34,199 nt of DNA from Alphaproteobacteria bacterium. GTDB taxonomy: Bacteria; Pseudomonadota; Alphaproteobacteria; DSM-16000; Inquilinaceae. The stretch is from positions 1 through 34,199 of the forward strand of contig JANQKE010000116.1 in the NCBI GenBank assembly GCA_028281265.1, given 5' to 3'. Of the stretch, positions 26,370 through 33,325 are shown piece after piece; position 1 is the stretch's first letter, and every line of letters starts with the position of its first letter. A program made the translations under genes and the position numbers. The notes beneath the pieces are model-generated. The model was not told the origin of the DNA and did not search any database. It saw only the letters and a list, made by a program, of their open reading frames with translations.

Positions 26370-27374
26370 GTGTCGACCCATAAGATGTCGAACAACCCGC
26401 GACTGCTGTTCCTGACGCTGGGCGGCACGATCGCGATGATGCGCGGTGCCGGTGGGGGAATCGTCCCGTCCGTCAGCGGCGAAGCACTGGTCGGCTCGGT
26501 ACCCGGGCTCGCCGAGATCGGGCAGATTGATCTGGCGTCGCCGTTTCAGATGCCCGGCGCCTCGCTCAGCCTGTCTCATCTTGCGGAAGTCGCGGCGCTG
26601 GTCCGGGAGGCGGTCTCTGGAGACACTGACGGCGTCGTTATCGTCCAGGGGACGGACACCATCGAAGAGACGGCCTTCGTGCTCGATTGTCTTCTCGATG
26701 TTGGCAAGCCGGTGGTCGTCACCGGTGCGATGCGAGGCGCGGAAGCCGCCGGGGCGGACGGGGCCGCGAACCTGCTGTCAGCCGCCATCGTGGCCGCGAG
26801 CCGCGCGGCGGACCTCGGCGTTACGGCCGTTATCGGTGATGTCGTTCATGCCGCCCGGTTCGTGCGCAAGGGCCATACCTGCCTGCCGGCCGCCTTCACC
26901 TCGGAACCGTATGGTCCGCTTGGCCATGTCATCGAAGGACGCTTCCGCCGGGCGATGCGGCCAATGGCCCGGTCGCACGACCCGATCCGTACCGTCCTGC
27001 CCGTGCCTCCGGTGGCCTTGCTGACCATCGGACTTGGCGACGACGGCCGTCAGATCGACGCCCTCGAGGCTCTGGGCTATGAGGGTGCGGTGATCGCGGC
27101 GATGGGCGCGGGCCACGTGCCTGAAGCGCTGTCCGATCCGCTGGGGGACCTGGCCCGACAGATGCCGGTGGTTCTGTCGAGCCGCATCACGGGCGGGCCG
27201 GTGTTCTCTGAAACCTATGGATTCAAGGGCTCCGAGCGGGATCTGCTGTCCAAAGGGCTGATCTCGGGCGGGGCGCTGGGCGGCCTCAAAGCGCGGCTGC
27301 TGCTGCAGATGGCCCTTGCGGACGGCCGACGCGAGATGGATAGGCTGCGCGCCCTCTTCGCGCATTACGGCTGA
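26370..27374 (+). CDS. Asparaginase/glutaminase-family amidohydrolase
   Basis: 334 residues of the L-asparaginase fold. The first catalytic motif is LFLTLGGTIAMM with nucleophile Thr20; the second is VQGTDTIEETAF (92-103) with Thr95-Asp96; AMRGAEAAGADGAANLLSA follows as in the family. It releases ammonia from an amide such as asparagine or, in this setting, a pathway amide (inference). There is no signal peptide, so cytoplasmic. GTG 26370 has GAGGGAG upstream at about 11 bases; ATG 26385 is the alternative. It is the only plus-strand gene in the island, divergent from the hydrolase and convergent with the large Mo subunit. Confidence 0.92.
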   Translation: MSTHKMSNNPRLLFLTLGGTIAMMRGAGGGIVPSVSGEALVGSVPGLAEIGQIDLASPFQMPGASLSLSHLAEVAALVREAVSGDTDGVVIVQGTDTIEETAFVLDCLLDVGKPVVVTGAMRGAEAAGADGAANLLSAAIVAASRAADLGVTAVIGDVVHAARFVRKGHTCLPAAFTSEPYGPLGHVIEGRFRRAMRPMARSHDPIRTVLPVPPVALLTIGLGDDGRQIDALEALGYEGAVIAAMGAGHVPEALSDPLGDLARQMPVVLSSRITGGPVFSETYGFKGSERDLLSKGLISGGALGGLKARLLLQMALADGRREMDRLRALFAHYG

Positions 27375-27414
27375 AGAGCGCCAGCGTCGACTCGCGCGCC
27401 GTGGCGCCCCGACC

Positions 27415-29775
27415 CTAAGCCTGCCTGGCTTCCTGGATCGCCCGCCAAACCCGAAACGGCGTCGCCGGCATATCCAGATGCCGAACGCCCAACGGCGAAA
27501 GGGCGTGGATCACCGCGTTCATATAGGCGGGCAGCGCACCGACGGTGCCCGCTTCGCCCGCGCCCTTGATCCCAAGCGCATTGTTGGTGCTCGGTACCGG
27601 GTTCGAGATGACGCCGATCATCGGCAGATCCTCGGCGCGCGGCATCGGATAGTCCATGAACGTCCCGGTCAGAAGCTGGGCGTTTTCGGGATCGTACACC
27701 ACTTCCTCGCCGGCCGCCTGTCCGACGCCTTGCGCCACGCCACCGTGGATCTGCCCCTTCACCAGCATCGGATTGACCACGGTGCCGACATCGTCGACGA
27801 CGAGGTATCGGTCGAGTATGACCGCTCCGGTCTGCGGGTCGACCTCGACCTCGCAGACATGGGCGCCATTGGGAAAGTTGGCTTCGGGCGGCACCACGAT
27901 GGCGTGTTCGCTCAGGCCAAGGTCCCAGTCATCGGGAAACGTGCCTCGCACATAGGACGCGCGGGCCACCTCCTCGATCCGCAGGTTGCGGTTGCTGTCG
28001 CGAACCCGGAACGTCCCGGCATCGAATTCGATGCTTTCGAGATCGGCCTCCATCAGATGGGCCGCCAGGACGGTGGCCCGCGCCAGGATCTTGTCCGCCG
28101 CCCTGCGTAGCGCCAGCCCGCCGGCCATGACGGATCGCGATCCGAAGGTACCCCGGCCGTGACGGACAACATCCGTATCACCGGAGACGACCCTCACCGT
28201 CTTAGGATCGAGGCCGAGAAACTCGACGGCCATCTGCCGAAAAGCCGTCTCATGCCCCTGCCCATGGTTCTGCGTCCCCATCAGCAGTGTCGCCCCGCCA
28301 CCAGGATCGAACCGTATCTCGGCTCCTTCCTCGTTGGTCTTGCGGAACGGACCGCCGGCGATCTCGATCGCGTTGACCAGCGAGATGCCGCGCAGCATGC
28401 CATACGCCCGCGACCGGTCCCGGCGCGCGTCGAACCCGGCGAAATCGGCGGCTTCCAACGCGATATCCATGTTCCGCTCGAACTGGCCCGTGTCGTAGAC
28501 GAACAGGAAGCCGGTATCGTAGGGCATCGCGGATTCGGGGATGAGATTGCGCCGACGCAACTCGATCCGGTCGATCCCCATCTCCTGGGCAGCCAGGTCG
28601 ATCACCCGTTCGATGGCGTAGGTAGCTTCGGGCCGGCCCGCACCGCGATAGGGTGCTGTCGGCTGGGTATGGGTGAAGACCCCGAGCACTTCGGCGTGGA
28701 TGGCCGGCGTCGTGTAGACGCCGGACAGGCCGCCGAGATTGTTGGTCGGCGAGTGTGGCGTGTTGAATGCGAGATAGGCGCCCAGATTGGCTTTGGTCCG
28801 AACCTTCAGACCGAGAAAGCGCCCCGATCTGTCGAGCGCCAGGGTGACGGTAGTGAAGTTGTCGCGGGCGTGGTAGTCGGAGAGGAACGATTCCGATCGG
28901 GTCGCCGTCCAGCGCACCGGCCGGCCGAGCCGCCTGGCCGCCCAAAGCACGAGGATGTGCTCGGGAAACGGGCTGCCCTTCATGCCGAAGGCGCCACCCA
29001 CATCGGGTGAGACGAGCCGCAGCCGCATGGGGTCTATGCCCAGCGTGTTTTCGGCGATCTCGCTGCGGATCTTGTGCGGGATCTGAACCCCGGAGGTCAG
29101 CGTGTACCGCTCTTCCACCGGATCGTAGCCGCCAAGCGCGCTGCGCGGTTCCAGCGGGTTGGCCGAGACACGCGTGACGCGAAACTCCAGCTCGGTGACA
29201 TGGTCGGCCTTGGCGAAGGCCGCCTCGACCCGGTCGCGGTCGCCAGCCTCGAAGACAAAGGAGACGTTGTCATCGACAAGCCCCGGCCAGACAACCGGCG
29301 CACCCTCCCCGACGGCTTCCGCCGCACTGCTGACGGCGTCGATCTCGTCATACTCGACAAAGACCAGATCCGCCGCATCTCGCGCGGCGTTCCGGGTCTG
29401 CGCGACGACGATGGCGACCCCTTCGCCGACGAAACGAACCTGATCGATGGCGAGCGGGTGAAAGGGCGGCCTTTCCATAGGCGAACCGTCGCGCTTATGC
29501 CGCGATACGATCGTGTGCAGCGTACCGATCCCATCGGCCAGAAGATCCGCGCCCGTCAGGACCGCCAGGACGCCCGGATGTGCCGCCGCTTCGCTGGTGT
29601 CGATCCCGACGATCTTCGCGGCGGCATAAGGTGAGCGCACGACCACCATGTCGACCTCCCTTGCGGTCGCGATATTGTCGACATAGCGGCCACGGCCGGT
29701 GACGAGACGCACATCCTCCGCCCGCGGCACCGATTCCCCCATCCCGCCGGGGTGTACCCCTATCCTCGTATCCAT
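27415..29775 (-). CDS. Molybdenum hydroxylase, large Moco subunit (xanthine-dehydrogenase type)
   Basis: 786 residues binding the molybdenum-pterin cofactor. Seen: GRGRYVDNI (28-36), RFVGEGVAIVVAQT, the pterin loop GGAFGMK (260-266), the active-site loop APYRGAGRPEA (374-384), GTQNHGQGHETAF, and the catalytic Glu741 in GIKGAGEAGTVGALPA. The loop reads PYRGAG, not the AYRCSFR of true CO dehydrogenase, so the substrate is an aromatic, N-heterocycle or aldehyde rather than CO. The ATG at 29775 fits the family start; an open frame upstream is not coding. It lies 26 bases after the decarboxylase-like gene, but about 7 kb from its small and medium subunits. It would need MoaB-type cofactor supply and a CoxG-like partner, which here looks damaged. 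Confidence 0.95.
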   Translation of the reverse strand: MDTRIGVHPGGMGESVPRAEDVRLVTGRGRYVDNIATAREVDMVVVRSPYAAAKIVGIDTSEAAAHPGVLAVLTGADLLADGIGTLHTIVSRHKRDGSPMERPPFHPLAIDQVRFVGEGVAIVVAQTRNAARDAADLVFVEYDEIDAVSSAAEAVGEGAPVVWPGLVDDNVSFVFEAGDRDRVEAAFAKADHVTELEFRVTRVSANPLEPRSALGGYDPVEERYTLTSGVQIPHKIRSEIAENTLGIDPMRLRLVSPDVGGAFGMKGSPFPEHILVLWAARRLGRPVRWTATRSESFLSDYHARDNFTTVTLALDRSGRFLGLKVRTKANLGAYLAFNTPHSPTNNLGGLSGVYTTPAIHAEVLGVFTHTQPTAPYRGAGRPEATYAIERVIDLAAQEMGIDRIELRRRNLIPESAMPYDTGFLFVYDTGQFERNMDIALEAADFAGFDARRDRSRAYGMLRGISLVNAIEIAGGPFRKTNEEGAEIRFDPGGGATLLMGTQNHGQGHETAFRQMAVEFLGLDPKTVRVVSGDTDVVRHGRGTFGSRSVMAGGLALRRAADKILARATVLAAHLMEADLESIEFDAGTFRVRDSNRNLRIEEVARASYVRGTFPDDWDLGLSEHAIVVPPEANFPNGAHVCEVEVDPQTGAVILDRYLVVDDVGTVVNPMLVKGQIHGGVAQGVGQAAGEEVVYDPENAQLLTGTFMDYPMPRAEDLPMIGVISNPVPSTNNALGIKGAGEAGTVGALPAYMNAVIHALSPLGVRHLDMPATPFRVWRAIQEARQA

Positions 29776-29801
29776 ATCGGCTCTGCCAGTTCGATTGGGG
29801 T

Positions 29802-30788
29802 TCAGTCGTCGAGCGACAGGGTGGAGGGGTGAAAAAGCTCTTCGGGCTCGACCTTCCGGACGGCCGTGCCATCGGCGACCATGAACCCGGTCATCGCCTC
29901 CAGCTCGGCCCTGTTGCGCTCGAAGCCGTAAGGCCACGGATCGCCATTGGTGATCTCCAGGGTATCGGCGTAGTCATAAGCGCTCCAAGGCAGCGAAACG
30001 CGCAGAACGTTCCGCATCGCCATCTCGTCGAAGCGATCGCGTTTGGCCCGGGAGAACGCGCGGAACAGGGCCGCAGGCAGCGCGGGGTATGCGGCCGCCA
30101 CGTCCTTTCTGACCGCAAGCGTGTGCATGATCGGAAAGAACCCGGTCTCGCGGTAGTAGGCCAGTTCGGCTGCACGTAAGTCGGGATAGAGCCGCCTTAT
30201 GCGCGAATCGTTGCGCTGAAAGCTCTCGGGGATGCGTGGCGACACGATGGCGTCGAGCCGGCCATCGCACAGCATCCGGTCGAGCGTGTCCGATCCCGAA
30301 AGCGTCCGGACGTCGATCTCGTCAGGCAGGCTGAGCGCGATGCGCTCACCAACGCCCGGGGCGTTCAGGCCACCGACGAACCAGCTCACGTCGGACGCCT
30401 TGACGCCTTCACCAAGCATCATGCCCCGTACCCACATCGCGGCAGTCTGCTGATACTCAGGGACGCCGATCCGCCGCCCCTTGAGATCGGCGAGGCCGGC
30501 TATGCCGCTGTCGCTGCGTACGAAGATCGCGGAGTGGCGGAACGCGCGGGACAGAAAGACCGGCATCGCGACATACTTCGCGTCCCCCCGCGCGGTGGTG
30601 ACGATGTGGCTCGACATCGACAGCTCGGTGATCTCCGCCGTCGCATCGTTGAGCGCCGCGCGAAAGATCGCCTCGGGTTCGCCGAACCGAAACCGCAGCA
30701 CGGCGCCGTCCACCGCCACCTCACCCGTGGCCAGCGAACGCGTGCGGTCCGTCGCCACGCATGTCACTGTGAATTCCGGTAGATTCAT
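29802..30788 (-). CDS. 4,5-dihydroxyphthalate decarboxylase-like protein
   Basis: 328 residues with the periplasmic-binding-protein fold but no signal peptide, the pattern of 4,5-dihydroxyphthalate decarboxylase (Pht5)-type proteins. Seen: FTVTCVATDRTRSLATGEVAVDG (6-28), EITELSMSSHIVTTARG (53-69), YVAMPVFLSRAFRHSAIFVRSDSGI (72-96), LKGRRIGVPEYQQTAAMWVRGMMLGE and a C-terminal GFERNRAELEAMTGFM. Probably removes CO2 from a hydroxylated aromatic acid; an NMT1/THI5-like binding role is the alternative. Its ATG directly touches the end of repeat copy C, so the native promoter and ribosome site appear replaced; only a weak GAGAG lies upstream. First gene before the large Mo subunit. Confidence 0.85.
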   Translation of the reverse strand: MNLPEFTVTCVATDRTRSLATGEVAVDGAVLRFRFGEPEAIFRAALNDATAEITELSMSSHIVTTARGDAKYVAMPVFLSRAFRHSAIFVRSDSGIAGLADLKGRRIGVPEYQQTAAMWVRGMMLGEGVKASDVSWFVGGLNAPGVGERIALSLPDEIDVRTLSGSDTLDRMLCDGRLDAIVSPRIPESFQRNDSRIRRLYPDLRAAELAYYRETGFFPIMHTLAVRKDVAAAYPALPAALFRAFSRAKRDRFDEMAMRNVLRVSLPWSAYDYADTLEITNGDPWPYGFERNRAELEAMTGFMVADGTAVRKVEPEELFHPSTLSLDD

Positions 30789-30935
30789 CTAGAGCGCTCT
30801 CAGGGAATACCGGGAGGATCCGTTGGCGCGTGCCGGATCGATGCTGAAGGCGCGCGGCACGACGCCATCGGGCCAGCGGCGCACCGAAGCGGGCAGCCGG
30901 CACTCGCCAACCCGAAGGGCCGGGCGGATCGGCCC
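30789..30935 (+). repeat. MITE-like repeat, copy C (partial, right island edge)
   Basis: Starts CTAGAGCGCTCTCAGGGA and follows the reverse complement of copy B through GTGCCGGATCGAT, CGCCAACCCGAAGGGCCGGG and CGGATCGGCCC, with one small internal deletion. It then stops abruptly, so only about half the element is present. It lies between the start codon of the decarboxylase-like gene (distance 0) and the cut end of a hydrolase gene. Confidence 0.85.
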
Positions 30936-31027
30936 GGATCGTCCCGCGTGATGACCCTAAGGCTGTCACCCTCGACAACTCCAAGGCCCTGCCCATGCGT
31001 ATCGGAGAACGCTGCGATCGTCGCCAT
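30936..31027 (-). pseudogene. 5' fragment of a hydrolase gene, probably FAH family
   Basis: From ATG 31027 the minus strand reads MATIAAFSDTHGQGLGVVEG then DSLRVITRDDPG. This resembles the start of fumarylacetoacetate-hydrolase-family proteins (MKIxxFxxxGxxRLGVVEGDxVxDL). After about 30 codons it runs into repeat copy C, and the remaining 200-plus residues are gone. It lies upstream of the decarboxylase-like and large-Mo-subunit genes with its own promoter, so it was probably the first gene of that operon. The family assignment rests on a short stretch. Confidence 0.5.
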
Positions 31028-31044
31028 ATCATCGTCATTCTGAA

Positions 31045-31057
31045 TTATTGTCGATAA
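31045..31057. promoter_or_regulatory. Candidate regulator site before the truncated hydrolase
   Basis: TTATTGTCGATAA is nearly palindromic (TTATYGWCRATAA) and agrees with the dctP site TTATTATCGATGA in 10 of 13 positions. Third occurrence of the motif, again next to a -10 box. Confidence 0.45.
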
Positions 31058-31083
31058 AATAGCCGATTGCCGAGCGCAGTCAA
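31056..31083 (-). promoter_or_regulatory. Candidate promoter of the truncated hydrolase operon
   Basis: On the minus strand TTGACT (31083-31078) and TATTTT (31061-31056) are 16 bases apart, about 30 bases upstream of the fragment's ATG. It would once have driven hydrolase, decarboxylase and large Mo subunit; transcription may still pass through copy C. Confidence 0.45.
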
Positions 31084-31159
31084 GCCTCCACGCGTGCGTT
31101 GCGGTTGGAGTCCTTTCGCAAGTCCGGCAGCGGGTTCGAAAGGTGAAGGCGCCGAGCAC

Positions 31160-31222
31160 CGGGTCGATCTGCCGGCATGGGCCGGATCGGTCCGCAAGGC
31201 GCGCTGCGCCGCGGTTCACCCT
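31160..31222 (+). repeat. MITE-like repeat, copy D (degenerate)
   Basis: CACCGGGTCGATCTGCCGGC, then GGGCCGGATCGGTCCGCAAG and GGCGCGCTGCGCCGCGG match the core of copy B (minus strand) and copy A, but the CTAG end has decayed. The remaining gap from 31223 to the heptose operon at 31674 shows no gene or other recognisable element. Confidence 0.65.
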
Positions 31223-31673
31223 TGACGTCTCCAACGCCTGGGAAAGAAGGCCCCACCGTCTCGAAAGACATCATCTAGCGCCTTGCCAGGTGGCCGCGAC
31301 CGCTCGGGGCGGCGCGCCCGGGCCGGTAGTTCATAGGCGTTGCCTGTTGGCCGTCTCACCGTTACGAAGCCTCCGGGACCTGGGAGGCGACAACGGCGAC
31401 AACGATCCGTGCGCCGGGCAGCAAGTTTGACCCGACTACTCGTCCACGGCGCCGTGCCGGACGAGACGGCTGGTGCGGAACGATGAAACGAGCAAGGCAC
31501 GCACGGATCTCCACCGCACCCCGCCGGTTCGGCCCGGCGACGGGCCTTCGATCCATACACCGCCGACTGCCGGCCGGACCCGTCGCCCGCCGGCCCTGAC
31601 CCCTCCCCGTCGCCCCGCGGACGCAGCCGCCAGCCGATGTCGTCCATAGTCTTCGACCAGACGAGACCCGACC

Positions 31674-32759
31674 GTGCCCGACCATAGCTTCTTCGCATCC
31701 GGCATCCGAAGCCGCGCGCCCTTGCGTCTCGGCTTGGCCGGCGGCGGCACAGATCTCTCCCCCTATTGCGACGACTACGGGGGGTCGGTCCTGAATGTGA
31801 CGATCGCCCGGCATGCCTATGCGTCCTTGACCCCAAGGGGCGACGGCCAGGTCGCGTTCGTCGCCAACGATATCGGGGAACGGGAGACGCTGAACAGCGA
31901 TCCCGGCGCAATCGGTCTCGACGACGGTCTGCGCGTCCATCGGGCCGTCTACAAGCGGATCATGGAAACCTACAACGACGGCAAGGCGCTGCCGGTGACC
32001 CTGATCAGTTGGGTGGAGTCCCCGACCGGCGCGGGTCTGGGCGCCTCGTCCGCCCTTGTCGTCGCGATGATCGGGGCGTTCCAGCGCCTGCTCGGCCTGC
32101 CGATGGGCGAGTTCGACATCGCCCATCTGGCCTATGAGATCGAACGGATCGATCTGGGCATGTCGGGTGGCAAACAGGATCAGTACGCAGCGACCTTCGG
32201 CGGGCTCAACTTCATGGAGTTCGCCTCCGGAAACCGGGTGATCGTCAACCCGCTCAACCTCCCGGCCGAGATCATGTGCGAACTCGAGGCGTCGCTGCTG
32301 CTCTGCTTCACGGGCCGGTCGCGGCTGTCCTCGGACGTGATCGACAAACAGGTCTCCGGATTGAAGAGCGGGGCCGCCCAGTCGATCGAATCGATGCACC
32401 TGCTTAAGCGCGAGGCGCTGGAGATGAAGGCCGCCCTGCTCCGCGGTGAGTTGCCGGCCATCGACGACATCTTCCGCCGCGGTTGGGAAGCGAAGAAAAG
32501 CACCGCCAGCGGCATCAGCAACGAGCGGATCGACGCGATCTGGCAGGCCGCGATGGATGCGGGGGCCCGGGCCGGCAAGATCTCCGGCGCCGGCGGCGGC
32601 GGTTTCATGATGCTGCTGGTCGACCCGACGACGAAACACCTGGTCTGGGAGCGACTGGAATCCATGAGTTGCCAGGTCTCCACCTGCTCGATCGTCTCGC
32701 GCGGTGTGGAGTCCTGGTCAATCCCGCACATCCCCGAAAGAACGGCGAGCATAGCATGA
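31674..32759 (+). CDS. hddA: D-glycero-D-manno-heptose 7-phosphate kinase HddA
   Basis: 361 residues of the GHMP kinase family. It phosphorylates C1 of heptose 7-phosphate in the GDP-D-glycero-alpha-D-manno-heptose route. Seen: an N-terminal RSRAPLRLGLAGGGTDLSPY (12-31), the ATP loop SPTGAGLGASSALVVAMIGAF (116-136), DLGMSGGKQDQYAATFGGLNF, and the C-terminal KISGAGGGGFMMLLV. It begins with GTG at 31674; no strong Shine-Dalgarno was seen. The stop overlaps the gmhA start by 4 bases. First visible gene of the heptose operon. Confidence 0.95.
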   Translation: MPDHSFFASGIRSRAPLRLGLAGGGTDLSPYCDDYGGSVLNVTIARHAYASLTPRGDGQVAFVANDIGERETLNSDPGAIGLDDGLRVHRAVYKRIMETYNDGKALPVTLISWVESPTGAGLGASSALVVAMIGAFQRLLGLPMGEFDIAHLAYEIERIDLGMSGGKQDQYAATFGGLNFMEFASGNRVIVNPLNLPAEIMCELEASLLLCFTGRSRLSSDVIDKQVSGLKSGAAQSIESMHLLKREALEMKAALLRGELPAIDDIFRRGWEAKKSTASGISNERIDAIWQAAMDAGARAGKISGAGGGGFMMLLVDPTTKHLVWERLESMSCQVSTCSIVSRGVESWSIPHIPERTASIA

Positions 32760-33325
32760 CGTCGGCATTGAACATTCTCAGCCAAGCCAGCGAGTCCTTT
32801 CAGCGAGTGACGTCGATCCATGCGGTCGTCGACACCGCCGCGCAGGCGATGATCCGATCGCTCAAAGCCGGCGGCCATCTTTTCTTCTGCGGCAACGGCG
32901 GTTCGGCAGGAGATGCGCAGCATCTTGCCGCGGAGTTCCTGGGCCGGTTCATGAAGGAAAGGCGCCCTCTCCCGGCCACGGCCCTGACGACCAACAGCTC
33001 GTCCGTCACGGCGATCGGCAACGATTACGGCTACGAACTCGTGTTCGCCCGGCAACTGGCCGGTCTGGCGCGGCCCGGCGACGTGCTGGTCGGGATCTCG
33101 ACCAGCGGGGGCAGCGCCAATGTCATCGAAGCCATGCGGGTCGGCCGGGAAAGGGGCATGGTCTGCGTCTCTCTGACCGGGTCGCGGGAGAGCCCGATGA
33201 GCGCGGCTGCGGACATCGCCATCCTGGCCCCGTCGACATCCACGCCGCGGATCCAGGAGATGCATATCGCCATCGGGCACACGATCTGCGAGATCGTGGA
33301 AGATGCCATGATCGCTTGCGAATGA
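32756..33325 (+). CDS. gmhA: Sedoheptulose 7-phosphate isomerase GmhA
   Basis: 189-residue SIS-domain isomerase making D-glycero-D-manno-heptose 7-phosphate, the first step of heptose synthesis. Motifs: FFCGNGGSAGDAQHLAAEFLGRF (phosphosugar loop), ISTSGGSANVIEAM and STSTPRIQEMHIAIGHTICEIVE, where the Glu and His are the usual catalytic/metal residues. Start and stop overlap the neighbouring genes by 4 bases each (ATGA), so the operon is tightly coupled. Confidence 0.96.
   Translation: MTSALNILSQASESFQRVTSIHAVVDTAAQAMIRSLKAGGHLFFCGNGGSAGDAQHLAAEFLGRFMKERRPLPATALTTNSSSVTAIGNDYGYELVFARQLAGLARPGDVLVGISTSGGSANVIEAMRVGRERGMVCVSLTGSRESPMSAAADIAILAPSTSTPRIQEMHIAIGHTICEIVEDAMIACE

Noticed and set aside
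27415..29775. True aerobic CO dehydrogenase
   Set aside because: The active-site loop reads PYRGAGRPE, not AYRCSFR with its Cys, and the neighbours are those of organic acid catabolism.
31223..31673. Possible gene between copy D and hddA
   Set aside because: Open frames on both strands are short or are continuations of shadows from hddA; none shows a motif.
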